In this document: positions 12,440 through 23,300 of the stretch, in pieces | Position numbering within the stretch: position 1 is the first letter of the stretch | Layout: each line of letters starts with the position of its first letter | Assembly: GCF_901933205.1 (NCBI RefSeq) | Contig: NC_044601.1 | Coordinates: 32,836,352-32,900,351, forward strand | Origin: Camarhynchus parvulus | Lineage: Eukaryota > Chordata > Aves > Passeriformes > Thraupidae | Length of the DNA: 64,000 bases | Reading direction: 5' to 3' | Notes under the pieces: model-generated | What the model saw: only the letters and a program-made list of their open reading frames with translations | Databases searched by the model: none | Told to the model about the DNA's origin: nothing | Program-made: the position numbers and the translations under genes

Positions 12440-14232
12440 TTCTGTGTCTCTATCATACTCATCTGTCCTCCTTAGAGCTAGGACAGGGTTAATTTTTTGC
12501 CAGGAGGGTCATGTCTATGACCTGGAGGTTATTTTATACCATTTCATGTCTTTGCTGGGGGTCAAGGAGAAGGGGAGAAGGGGTTCTAGTCTGGGCAAGT
12601 GGTGGGAGCCATCCAGTATTGTCTGTTGTCAGGAGATAACTGTGAATTGTTCCTTTTCTTGTACCCTCTGTCATTCGTATTGTTTCTGTTACTGTTCATT
12701 TTCTTATCTCATTGCTGTTTCCAGTAAATTGTTCTTATCTATTTCTTATGGCTTTGCCTTCCTGTGCTCCCAATTCCCCTCTCCAGGGTACTGCAGGTGG
12801 AGCAGAGGGTGCAGCGAGTAATGTGTGCTTTTAGTGGGAGTACTAAATTGAATGCCATTCCTAAACTACTACAAGCTTATTTGTCACACAATGTGTGGCA
12901 TGAAGGGTTAAGATAACAATACATCTGGTGGCTTTGAGCTAAGCATTTTCTGTGTTAGATAGGGTGCCACTGGTCACAATGTTGCTTGGTCTGTTCATGC
13001 AGGTGCTCTACCCAACGCTGTATATATTCCTGTTCATGCCTCTTGTGTGGTTCTTTTTCAGAGCAGGGAGAGGGATCAGGATTGCTTTGTTGCTGCACTG
13101 TAGTACTGTGCGTGATATCAGCTTAAAACATGATAATATCAAGGGCAATGAGATTTATTTGGGATGTGTATTCAGTGTTCTACTCTGTACCTTTACCTCA
13201 GGTGTCACCTTTGCGAATCCAGACTATACTCAGTGTGTAGGGGGAGCAGGGGAGGATTTATTTTCCCCAGATTTTCACCCCCTTTTTCTCCCTCAGGCCT
13301 GTTACAACACCTGTTGAGAACTTTTCATTTCCCTTGCATATTAAGGAAAGCATGTTCTTGTTGCTAGGTCTGCTAGGTCTCCTTAGTGCTGTCCACACCA
13401 TGTTTAGAGTTACAGAAGAGATTTTTAGGGAAGACTTTCAGAGATTTGCCTTGAGGACTGGTAGTCCTGAGTGGCATGAAATGTGAAAGGACATGGACCA
13501 GTATTTGGAAGACTTTCCTCCAGTGGTTTGGAATTCACCCCTGAAAATCTACAGGATCCTGTGTCAGAGCCTGGAGGGACTGATGTCTCTATATATTTTG
13601 GGATGCCTGTGTTGGGGCAACAGGGTGGGTCAGGCCTTCCTCTGGTTAGATAGTGAACTGCCCCACACCCCACATCCCCACATCCCAGAGCCTGTACCCC
13701 AACCCAGCAGATCTGCCAATCGCTGGCACATTGGACTCGGGGCTCCACTCTTCCCTAACCCACCTCCTGAGGGGCCGAATGACTGGAAGTCCCATCTGGA
13801 GGGAGGGCCCATAAAGTCCCAGGGGTATTTAAGGGCACCTTGAACATACCTTCCTCTTGAAGTTTTTCTCTGAGCACTTCTGGCACCTGTGTGTTGGTAG
13901 CTATATGTGTGCTTTCCCATATCTTTGTGTCTTTCTCTTCTTCTAATTCCCTCTTCTTGAAACATTTTGAGTACCTTAACATTAAATAGTTTTAAAGTTT
14001 GCTAAGTTGAATGGGGCAAATTAATGCTGTGAGAAATGCTTTATGTTGATTGGATGTTGCAGTAAACCTTTTGCCAAAGTTCCTTGATTTTTCTATAGTT
14101 TGTAAGTACACTTCTCTTGAGAACACCAAGTCAATATTTCTCCTGTATGTTTAACCCAGAGTACAGGAAGCACTATAAACACCTTTTCAGTGAGTCATTT
14201 GGGGCCTTACATCCTGTTGGACTGATAAAAAA
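12440..14232 (+). repeat. 5' LTR and leader-like region of the ERV
   Basis: Upstream of gag is non-coding sequence with LTR features. A TATA-like TATTTAAG lies at 13,826-13,833. It is followed by a pyrimidine-rich stretch with TCT/TTC runs and by an ATTAAA polyadenylation signal at 13,981-13,986. That spacing suits U3, a short R and U5, with an untranslated leader up to gag. A further LTR-like pyrimidine-rich block lies at about 12.6-12.85 kb, so the region may hold one long LTR or two nested pieces. Open frames of 107-125 codons on both strands have no recognisable product. A 9-base tandem duplication sits at 13,362-13,379. No convincing primer-binding site was found. Confidence 0.5.
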
Positions 14233-15330
14233 ATGGGAAAGAAAAATGCTGCAGTAGCTTCAGAGAGGGGCAAAGTTATGCAACATACTGTACCCTGGTT
14301 ACTGTATATTGGACACTGCTGAGCACTAGACAGCACCTTCATGGGGAGAAGGAAGGACACCAACAGGTACCATGGCCACTCAAACATGGCCAGAGGAACA
14401 ACCTGTCCTGGTAGCAGCTGCCCTTAGACAGAAGAAGAAATTCAAGAAAAGATCGCCTGGTGAGGGATGAAGAGGAAGCAGAGCTCTCAGAACAGGAGGA
14501 AGAGACAAGGCCAGAGGTAATCACCCATCTCTATCCCTGAGTGATCTCCAAGAGATACAAATAGATTTTAGCTCCCAGTTGAATAAGCCGTGAGTGACCT
14601 GGCCACCCTGATACTGGGGTATCATGGCCCATTGTATGAAACTAGATGGTAGTGAAGCCAAGCAACTGGGATCCCTGTTCTGGATGTAGGCATTGACAAG
14701 GGGATTGAGAAGAGGACAGAAACTCAGCCTTTGGAGGTGACTCCTGTCAAACGTGAGAGAAAGGTATCCTCTCAAGGGTGATCTAACAGTGCACCCAAGC
14801 CGTTGGAGCACAGTGGAGAAAAGTACCCAGTATCTGAGAGAATGAACTGTGCTGGAGGTAATCTATAAGGATTCAAATAATGAGTAGTCCCTTGTAGATC
14901 CAGATGAGGTCCAGTGTATACATCCATGTGGCAGAGCTTTATAAGGAGCGCACCATTTTTGCACACCAGCTCATTGGCATTGATGTCAATGAAAGGAGAA
15001 CCAACAGTATTTCAAATGACTACCTTCCTTCAGGAATATGATCATCTTTTCTCCTCCCTAATGGCACTCTCCTTACCTGTGGAAAGACTGTCCAATGCCA
15101 CAGACAGATTTGAAAGTGTAAAGCAAATTAGAGAGAAAATGTCCCATGCCCCACCAACATGGATTAGAGTCTCTTCCAATGGGAGTAAGCATCCCATGCT
15201 TGAGAAAGAGAGTCCATGCCACAAGATAACCTGTGGTTTTACCTGCATGACCCTGGACAGGGAATGAGGAAATGCAATGGAAAACCCATCTCTGCTCTTG
15301 CAGCATGAATATGTGAGTTGAAAGGAAGAG
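14233..15330 (+). pseudogene. ERV-L-like gag remnant
   Basis: The ATG at 14,233 opens a 29-codon frame beginning MGKKNAAVASERGK, typical of an N-terminal gag start, which ends in a stop. Further downstream the phrase LDGSEAKQLGSL (14,642-14,677) resembles ERV-L-type Gag and is followed by a stop. Gag-like sequence resumes at about 14,795 with more in-frame stops. The product would have been the structural precursor of the particle; here it is broken several times by stops and frameshifts. Several antisense frames (up to 146 codons, 15,042-15,482) overlap the region but show no independent motif. Confidence 0.65.
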
Positions 15331-15529
15331 TTGAAAGCAACCATGGGAAGGTCTGGATAAATGCCACTCCAGTTTCCAGTGGGCAAGTCCTCAGACAGAA
15401 TAGGAAGGCTAATGCTGCTTACAATCCTCTTGAAGGGACCTGAGTTTGTATTTACAAACAAGGAGTGAGCAATGAGTGCCATGACCAGGATTAGAGGGGC
15501 CCTGACTCCAGCCAGGTAGAAGAAAGGGT

Positions 15530-15920
15530 CAATCAGATCTACTGGACTGTGTGGATCCAGTGCTCTGGCACATCAGACACCCAAGAGTGTAAGGCTTTAG
15601 CTCGCACCGGCACATGATGTACTCGGATGCCACCAAGATGTGTGGGGACAAAATCCATCTCTTTCTGGGGTGCCAAGGGGACCACAACAGCTGCCTGCAC
15701 TGGAAGGTGGAGAGAGCATGACTGGAAATGAATGACAAAAACACCCTACTGGGACTGGCCCAGAGGCCCTGTGCACCCTTAGCACAGGTTACCCCAAAAG
15801 AGGGTATTTCAAGGACCCAAAAAGGCATTGTTAGGATTTATGGGATAGCTGCTCTGGAGACAGAGGAAATGAGACAGCTGAATACCTTGCCTGGTCTCTC
15901 AGAGGACCTCTCTGTTTAGG
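15530..15920 (+). pseudogene. ERV protease and protease-RT linker remnant
   Basis: The stretch between gag and RT reads, in shifting frames, like the protease and connecting region of class III retroviral elements. An open piece at 15,728-15,919 contains APLAQVTPKEGISRTQK and ALETEEMRQLNTLPGLSED, which lead towards the RT domain. The protease active-site D-T/S-G triplet was not found intact. Stops and shifts separate this piece from gag and RT. The assignment depends mainly on position and linker similarity. Confidence 0.5.
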
Positions 15921-15989
15921 GACTGCTGAGGGTTGAAGAACAGCAGATACAATCACTACCACATGGCTACTGCGCCATCAAAAATACTG

Positions 15990-16900
15990 CACCACCTGGG
16001 ACTCTGTGACCCCCATCCATGAGATGATCCATGACCTGGAGAGCCAGGGAATGGTCAGCAAGACTTGTTAACCCTTTAATAGTCCTATATGGTCAGTGTG
16101 TAAGCCCAGGGACCAATAGATTATCATGGCCCGAATGAAGTCACGCCACCCAACATGAAGCCACTGTGCCCAACATGCTGGGACTTCAGTATTAGCTGGA
16201 GTCCAAAGCAGTGAGGTGGTGCCATCATGAATGTTGATAATTTTTTTTCTCTTCCTTTACAGAAGAGTGCAGGCCACAGTTTGCTAATACCTAGAGGGGT
16301 GTCCAGTACACCTGGAACCGTCTACTTCACACATGGAAACAGCCCCACCATTTGCCATGGGCTGATCCAGAATGTACTGGGAAAGGGTGAGGCTCCAGAA
16401 CACTTGAAACAGATTGTTGGCATCATCATGTGGGAAAACACAGAAGAGGAAGTTTTTTGTGAAAGGGGAGATGACAATCCAAATCCTACGGAAGGCTGGT
16501 TTTGCTATAAAGCTAAGTAAGGTCAAAGAATCTGCCCAGAAAATTCAATTTTTAGGAGTAGATTGGCAAGATGGACATTGTCATATTGGCAAGATGGACA
16601 TTGTCATATACCAGTGGACATGGTTAAAGTAGTACCTATGTCTCCACCAACCAGCAAGAAGGAAATACAGACTTTCCTAGAAGATGTTGTTTTTTGGAGG
16701 ATGCGTATTCCAGATAAGCTCTACTAAGCTCTATCATGTAGAAGAAGGACGATTTTAAGTTTTCCTGAACATCAAGAAGCTTTTGAGCAAATTTAAAAAG
16801 ATTCATGCCCTTGGGCCAGTCAGGTCAGGACAAGATATTAGAGATGCACTGTACACTGCAGCCACAAAGAATGGTCCTTCCTGGAATCTCTGGCAAAAAT
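15990..16900 (+). pseudogene. ERV reverse-transcriptase domain remnant
   Basis: RT similarity is clear. PIHEMIHDLESQGMVSK (from 16,012) is the early finger region, NSPTICHGLIQ (about 16,338-16,370) is the block before the catalytic motif, and FAIKLSKVK with FLGVDWQDG (about 16.50-16.58 kb) is the block after it. Where the polymerase Y-x-D-D motif should lie, the sequence reads QIVGIIMW, so the catalytic aspartates are gone. A perfect 23-base tandem duplication (16,563-16,608) adds a frameshift. Part of the palm before 16,200 appears to be missing or scrambled. The enzyme once copied viral RNA into DNA; this copy is inactive. Confidence 0.85.
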
Positions 16901-17329
16901 AGACCCAGGGAGGATGACCCAGGTAATACTGGAAGATGAGCCAAGGGATTCTGGAGTCAGGGATACAAAGGATCTAAAATGTGTTACATGCCAACTGAAA
17001 AAGAGATACTGGCAGATTATAAGGGGATTCAAGTTGCCTCAGAAGTGATTGTGACTGAAGCACAATCCTTCTAGTGACTGAAGCACTCCGCATGGTGCCC
17101 CAAATGCCAGTGCCAGGCTGGAGATTCAAAAGTAAAGTCCTTTCTACACATCATGCCACTGGTGCTACCTGGAGTAAGTGGGTTGTGCTGATTGCACAGC
17201 AAGAAACTCCAATTGTCCGGGGATCTTAGAAGTCATCACTAACTGGCCTGAAGGTGAAAATTTCAGACTGCCATCATCAGAGGAGGAGAAGGTGGAGAGG
17301 GTGACACATGCTACAGGAGGCCCCACCAT

Positions 17330-17680
17330 AAAATCAGTTACCTGAAAATTAAAAGTGATACACTCTGTTAAATGACAGTTCCTTTTGCATCACAAGGACA
17401 AATTCTGTGTAGCAAGTCACAGAAGCTGTTGAAGGAGAAGCTGGATCAAGTCAGGTTGCAGAGCTGAAAGCCATCCACTTGGCTTTAAGTATCACTGAAT
17501 GACAGAAATGGCCAGCAACCTACCTCTACACTGACTCATGGATGGTGGCAAATGCTGTGTTGGAGTGACAGGACTGACAGGAAAAGGCCAATAGGCAGTG
17601 CAGTGGGAAACCCATCTGGGCTGATGAATCCTGGCAAGAAATTGCTGCTCTGGTAGAGAAGCTGGCTGTAGAAGAACATC
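17330..17680 (+). pseudogene. ERV RNase H domain remnant
   Basis: The phrase YTDSWMVANAV (from 17,527) is the retroviral RNase H segment carrying a catalytic aspartate. It is preceded, with broken frames, by sequence consistent with the helix containing the catalytic glutamate (AELKAIHLALSI-like, about 17.46-17.50 kb), and followed by GKPIWADESWQEIAALVEKL (to about 17.67 kb). The domain degraded the RNA strand during reverse transcription. In-frame stops interrupt it, one of them directly after the YTDSW block. Confidence 0.8.
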
Positions 17681-18490
17681 ATGAGATGCACATGTGCCCA
17701 AGAGTCAGGCTGCTGAAGAGCATCACAACGATGGAGAGATGGATCAGGCCACCAAGATTGAAGCAGCTCGGGTTAATCTGCATTGGGCCAAGAGCCAATT
17801 ATTTTGGGCTCAGTGGGCTCAAGACCCCTCGGGTTATCAGAGAAGAGACACAACATCCATGTGGGCTTGTGACCAAGGGGCAGACGTGGCCATGGACCGT
17901 GCCTCTCAGTTACCATAACTGTGAAACATGCGCTGCGATGGAGCAGGCCAGGCGGGTAAGGCCTCTCTGGTACGGTGGTACAGGTGGGTACAGGTGGCTG
18001 AAACACAGATATGGGGCAGCCTGGCAAACTGGTTACATCACACTGCTGCAAACCCACCAAGGCAAGTGATACAAGTGCTTACAATGGTGGAAACAATCAC
18101 TGGGTATCTGGAAATGAGCCCTGTGCCTCACACCAAGGCCCAAAACACCATCCTGGGCCTTGAGATGCAACTTCTGCAGCAACATGACACCCCAGACAGA
18201 GCTGAGTTGGACTAATGGGACTCATTTCAAAAGGAGCGCCACAGACACAAGGGCCAGAGAGCACAGGATTGAGTGGGTATAACAAATTCCCTATTGTCCT
18301 GCTTTCAGCCAAGGACAGGAAATGCAGTAATGTTTTGCATGAGCTGGGAGGAAGCATGGCTAGAACCCAGATGTTATTTAAGACCACATCAGGTCATTGC
18401 TTAGGGTGGGGAGAAGGGACTCCTTGTGTTCTGGGAACAAGGGCATGGCTTCCAGCCGGGAAAAAACATGGCAGTATTGAAGGTATTACA
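17680..18490 (+). pseudogene. ERV integrase domain remnant
   Basis: The integrase N-terminal zinc-binding cysteines are visible as CETCAAMEQARRVRPLWYGG (about 17.92-17.98 kb). The catalytic core begins with WQTGYITLLQTHQGK (to about 18.06 kb), where the first acidic residue of the D,D,E triad appears to be replaced. The core continues after a frameshift as VLTMVETITGYLEMSPVPHT and NTILGLEMQLLQQHDTP (18.07-18.2 kb). The C-terminal part is unrecognisable after about 18.3 kb. Three different frames are needed to follow the domain. The enzyme inserted proviral DNA into the host chromosome; this copy is inactive. Confidence 0.85.
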
Positions 18491-18504
18491 GAATTCTAGA
18501 TAAA

Positions 18505-20125
18505 AGAGGTTTGTTGGCCTTTCCATGTTGACTGTTGCCATCACTCCATTGTAGAAGGTCACCAGATTGGTGAGGCACAATTTGCCCTTAGTGAAGCCAT
18601 GCAGGCTGCCTCAGAACACTTCCTTGTCCTTTATGTGCCATAGTGTATCTTCTAGGATGCTCCGCTCCGTGATCTTCCCAGGCACCCGTGGCCCACAGGT
18701 CTTCCTTTCTCCACTTTTTAAAAATGGCAGTGACGTTTCCCTTTGCCCAGTCACTAGTGACTTCTCATGACTGCCTTGACTTTTCAAATATGATGAGATT
18801 GTCTTGGCAAGAACATGAGCCAGTTCCCTCAGGACTCTGGGATGTATCTCCTCAGGTCCCATAGAGTTGGGGCTATTCAGCTTCAACAAGTGATCCCAAA
18901 CCTGCTTTTCCCTTGGTGGGAGGGACTTCACTCCCCCATACCCACACAAAGGATCAAGCACTTGAGACAAATGGGAAGGGTGACTGCTGGTAAAGACTGA
19001 AGGAAGGAACCCATTGAGTACCTCAGCTTTTTCCATCTCGGTTGCCACCTGTTGATCCTTCAGGCTTATCAGAGGGGTACATGTTCCTTGGCCTCTCTTT
19101 TGTCACCTGAGCACTTACAGAAACCCTTGTTATTTTGAAAGTCCTTTTGCAAGTCCTAGTCCACCTTTGTCTTGCCTTTCCTGACCTTATCCTTACACAT
19201 TCAAACTGTGTTCCTGTACTCTCCTTAGGTCACGTTCTCTGCTTCCACTGGCTATGCATTTCTTTCTTACTCCTCAGTGTGAGAAGCAGATCCTTGGTCC
19301 ACCACGCCAGTTTCCAGCCTGCTTTGCTCTGTTTCCTGTGCTCTAACTGTCCCTAAAGAGCTGCCAGGTTTGGTCAGTCTCTCTGTCTCTGAGGACAATT
19401 TCCCAGGGGATGTCATTTGCCAGCTCATTAAGTAACTGAAATATCACTCTTCTGAGTTCAAGGTTCTGGCTTTGCTCCTCTCCAGGCTCCTGCTCTTTGA
19501 GATCCCAAACTCAACCAGGTCTCAGTCACTACTCCTTTAATGAGCAGTCTACTCCTTTAATGAGCTCATCCCCACTGACAAGCAGCTGGTCTAGTATCAC
19601 CTCACATTTGGTTGGTTTCTCTAATACCTGCACCAGGAAGTTTACCCTCCAAGAGTCTCCTAGATCACTTGCCGCCCGCTGTATTGCTTTCTTAGCAAAT
19701 GTCTGGGTGATTGAAATCCCAATTGAAATTGAGATGAAAGCTTGGGAATGCAATGGCTCTTGTATCCAAAGCAAAAGTTCTCTTCAGCAGGCTCCTGCTG
19801 GTCAGGAAGCCTGTAGTAGATCACCACCACAAGATGTCGATTTTTGGTCATGTCCTTGGTCGTCATCTGCAGGCTCTGAACCTGTTCCTGTCTGGTTTGT
19901 AGAGGCAGCTCTTCACAATTTATCCCTTCCTAAACTTAGAGCACAATGGTCCTGCATCTCCTTCCTAGCCTACCTCTTCTGAAAAGTTTGTAACACTCAA
20001 TTGCAGTGCTCCAGTCCTGTAACTCTTTCCACCATGTTTCTGTGACAGTAATTAGGTCATAATTTTCTAATTGTACCACAATTTCCAGTTCCTCCTGCTT
20101 GTGACCCATGCTCATTGGTGATAAG
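18505..20125 (-). pseudogene. CR1 ORF2 remnant: endonuclease and N-terminal reverse transcriptase
   Basis: The apurinic-type endonuclease start is visible on the - strand as NYDLITVTETWW (TETWW at about 20,029-20,043). It is followed by degraded endonuclease sequence, including VQVLEKPTKCEVILDQLL (19.6-19.66 kb). The longest intact piece is 145 codons (18,611-19,048). It holds EKAEVLNGFLPSVFT, then NSPNSMGPEEIHPRVLREL, the typical CR1 RT N-terminal block, and ends near CR1 'GKI.E...L' sequence. After a frameshift it continues as [19 protein letters not shown] down to about 18,505. The Y-A-D-D polymerase motif lies beyond the truncation and is absent. ORF2 nicked target DNA and reverse-transcribed the element's own RNA. 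Confidence 0.9.
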
Positions 20126-20139
20126 GCATTTCATCTGGG

Positions 20140-20770
20140 ATGGCATCTTCATCTTTTGGGAGGAGCCCTTTCTTATTCCTTTGATCTACAAGTATTTCCC
20201 TGCTGTTCCTTAACATGCTGTGGTTTTCTGGTTCCTCACAGAAACCCACCCTTTTCCTGCTAAATCTAGTTTAAGGCCCCATTAATGAGTCCTGCCAGCT
20301 TGCTCCCCAGAATACTCATGCCCCATTGTTCAGGTGCTCCCCATCTGCTGATATCCCTGGTCTCTTGAAGGCATGTCCCAGATCAAAGAACTGAAAGCCC
20401 TGAACAGGCACCGGTCTTGTCATTCACCCTATCCACTTGTCTAACTGCCTGGGTCCCAGCCCCCCACCTGGGAAGAGGGAAGGTAATACTGTCTGTGCTC
20501 CAGATTATTTCAGCATCTTTCTGAGATACATGAAGTATCTTTTGATATTTTGGAATCTCTTTGTCGTGGCATCATTTGATCCTACATGAAAGAGTAGGAG
20601 TTGGTGATAGTCCTCAGCTTTTAGCAGGCTTGCTATCCTCTTTATGACATCCCAAATGGCAGCTCACCTGTGTTCTGTAGGCAGTAAACTGCTCTAGAGA
20701 GGTTATCCAGATGAAAAATGGCCACTTCCATGCCTGTCAGTCAACAATAACTAATACCCTCCATGATTTT
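20140..20770 (-). pseudogene. CR1 ORF1 C-terminal esterase-like (SGNH-type) remnant
   Basis: On the - strand, upstream of the endonuclease, the sequence reads LLLFHVGSNDATTK (HVGSND at about 20,565-20,587) and then GFQFFDLGHAFKRPGISADG with EHL (block at about 20,335-20,349). The HVG-x-ND and D-x-x-H blocks match the late SGNH-hydrolase motifs of the esterase domain known in CR1 ORF1 proteins. The N-terminal nucleophile block and the zinc-finger part of ORF1 are not seen, and stops and shifts are present. The domain's role in retrotransposition is thought to involve lipid or membrane interaction. Confidence 0.75.
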
Positions 20771-23265
20771 TTGGTGGCACTTGTTCTGACTTTATGTGGG
20801 ATGATATTTTAGGGTGGAATAAAACATTCTGGTTTACACATTTTAATCTAGACTGGTTTTCAGATTAAAAAGAAAAAAAAATATAGTTTGGCTCAATTTT
20901 GCCCCATTTACGTATAAAATGGTGTCAGGAAGCCAAATTACTTGTGTAATACTGATAGATTACATCTATCTGATAGTACACTGGTTTCTGCAAGGCATGC
21001 CTTATTCTGTTCGTGTCATCCTCATTCTGTAAAGATCTCATGGTATAACCCAGGGTAGCTTTACCTGTGTGACATGTCAGGGTTAGATTCTGCTATTAAC
21101 TGCATCTCCAAGCTGCCTGCCTGAATCCAGTTTATATTCCACTGTTGGCTTGATGCTGCCACTTCAGAACACTATAAAGCACAGGATTTCATCCTTTGGT
21201 TGATTGTTTTATGAACCTTTGTTAAAAATCAGCCATTTATGTCCTGATTTAGAGTCTAGTCCATATTCTGCATATCTTCTGCATAACTCATGCAGAGGAT
21301 GTACTGTAGCATTGCAAAGAATGACTAATTCTTTCTCTATTGTGATGACTCACTATTTGTTGTTCTAAGAAACAGACTTCTCAAACGATGTCTCTCAAAG
21401 TTCTTTTTCATTCTTTTTATTTTTTTATCTTTTCATATTTACTATTTATCAGTCTAGGCACATAAGCGACTCCTAAAATTTTTATATACATTTTCCTACA
21501 GTATCTTCCTTAAAGTATTGTCTGTAGAATTTTTACCTCCTACGTGAACATTTAAGAAAAGATCATTCAAGTATGTAATACGATGAATAATTTAACATTT
21601 GAAAGACATATTCTCTCAATGCTACAATTAAAGCACACTTGCTCCTTACATTTATATGCAAAGAAATTTTCTGTCTAATCCTGTTGATTAATCACGTCTT
21701 CCTTTTTTTCCACTGACTAGCTGTCTAAATTTACATGCTTTTTGCAATTACCTTAAGCACAGACCTATAAACTTCTGCTCTTATAGCTGTCTATAGGTAA
21801 TTAATCAGAGAAACAAACAGCTAGGTGTCGATCCTTTAGTAAAATTTGGGTAATTTATTTCTGTATTTTGTATTTTCTTTGAACTGTTTCGTGGCAGGGG
21901 CCTGCAGCAGAGATGTTTAAGCATGCAGATTTTTCTTCCTTTCAAAACCCTGCAGCTCTTCCTCCATTTTGTAGTACACAGAGAAGTTTACTGTTCACTA
22001 AGAAAATGTAATAAAATTATTGTATCTTTTGGCAGTGTCAGCTACTTTGAACAATAGAACTCTTTTGAAAACCCCAGCCAGCAGAACATACTTGTGGTGC
22101 ATGCTTCAGTTTTGTGAAATGATTGGTTTTGTTTACTTTGGGTTGGATCGGTGATTGTAAGTACATTTTTAAAATTGCCTTGTCATAACTTATTTTCTTT
22201 AAATCATTACATTTTTAATGTCTGTGTGCCTTGAGATACTCAAATTGGCTGCATCATTAACTTCTGGTGAAAAGAACTGCAGATTTAAAATGAACTATAT
22301 CTTTCTCTTAGATGGATATTGGCACGCACTTAACTTTGAAAATCTATCCCCTTGGTAGCTATGACAACTTGTGACAGATTCTGGGGTATTACAAACAAAT
22401 ATGAAAGGTGGTGAATAGCACAGAGGCTTAAAAGAATTTCTCTTCAAGGTTAGCTACTCTCTGTTATCCCACTGAATTCCTTTACAGCCTGGATAGTGAA
22501 GGCACTTTACAATGTCTCAAGCTTGTTTACAAAGCAGATGCCATGTGCAGGAGACTGAAAAGAAATAGAAAATGTTAAAGAATATAAGCATTATGTGCAA
22601 CAAATTTTTTATTTATGGCCCTTGTTTGTTTTTCTGGATATACCTTCATCTTTCATGTGTGAGGTTCTCTTTTTGGTAAAGGAGTGAAATGTGGACTGCA
22701 GGCTATGGGAATTTTACTGTTCATGTAAGCATGTGTCTCCTTCCTGCTTAGCTCCTATTCAAGTTCAGGAATTGAGGATGGAAATAGCAATCACACAGTC
22801 TTGCAGACTGCTAATGTCCTTCATGTGTTGAAAAGGAGGAGGAAAGTTGTCTTGACCTCCTGCAAGCGACCCAAGGTTTTTCTGGCATTTATCATCAAGG
22901 AAAGAAACTGCAGAACACCAATCACCCACTAAGAAAGCTCCCTCCACAACTCAGATATTTTCTTGGGATATTTCAGGTCTGGAAAAAAATCGTCTTGCTG
23001 CCTGTGCTTGTTATGAAGACCAATTTCAGCTGCTTGGGAAGAGACAAGAAGAACCCTAGAGGACAGATCAGCTTGGCCTTCACTTCCGTCCAGAACAGCT
23101 TCATCTCGGCTATTTAGAGGCTTACTTATCAGGCAGTGCTTCAAGAAACAGGAGGAACATTTTAACCTTGAAATACAAAAACATTGTTTCACATGTTTCC
23201 ACTGGACATCTGAAAATCAGAAGGAAGTACCCAGCAAAACGGAATCCACTACAAGAAGGAGAGGC
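20771..23265. other. AT-rich DNA, no gene seen
   Basis: No exon, RNA gene or transposon was recognised. Two short overlapping - strand frames (60 and 87 codons, 22.77-23.19 kb) have no known motif. Confidence 0.65.
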
Positions 23266-23300
23266 AGAGGAAAGAAGAGGAGAGAAGAGAAAAAAAGGAA
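23266..23300. repeat. 35-base homopurine tract
   Basis: An unbroken A/G run of 35 bases, within a wider purine-rich stretch starting at about 23,251 with one C. Such homopurine-homopyrimidine tracts can adopt triplex (H-DNA) structures. It is likely simple low-complexity sequence. Confidence 0.85.

Larger units (their letters stand above)
12440..18500 (+). mobile_element. degraded ERV-L-like (class III) endogenous retrovirus, 3' part missing
   Basis: Similarity to vertebrate ERV-L elements runs in the correct order on the + strand: LTR/leader-like sequence (about 12.44-14.23 kb), gag (14.23-15.3 kb), protease (15.5-15.9 kb), reverse transcriptase (about 16.0-16.9 kb), RNase H (about 17.3-17.7 kb) and integrase (17.7-18.5 kb). 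All frames are broken by stops and shifts. No envelope gene and no 3' LTR follow: similarity stops at about 18,500, where a CR1 LINE on the opposite strand begins. The copy is long dead and cannot encode a functional product. The 5' boundary and any target-site duplication could not be fixed. Confidence 0.85.
18501..20770 (-). mobile_element. CR1 LINE copy lacking its 3' end
   Basis: Reading the - strand from 20,770 down to 18,501 gives, in order, the C-terminal part of a CR1 ORF1 (esterase-like), the ORF2 endonuclease and the N-terminal part of the reverse transcriptase, after which similarity stops at the ERV junction. The usual avian CR1 copy is 5'-truncated and keeps the 3' end. This one is the reverse: it keeps an internal 2.3 kb and lacks the catalytic RT core, the 3' UTR and the tail. 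Frames are heavily disrupted, so it is an old, inactive copy. A 20-base-spaced tandem duplication lies at 19,529-19,564. Confidence 0.9.

Noticed and set aside
12952..13317. 121-codon + frame with hydrophobic stretches between LTR-like blocks
   Set aside because: Lies in the LTR/leader portion of a dead ERV. It has no recognisable product, and overlapping frames show no codon signal.
15042..15482. 146-codon - strand frame opposite the ERV gag region
   Set aside because: Gag-like and protease-like sequence flanks it on the + strand and explains the locus. The antisense frame shows no independent domain and is probably a shadow of old coding structure.
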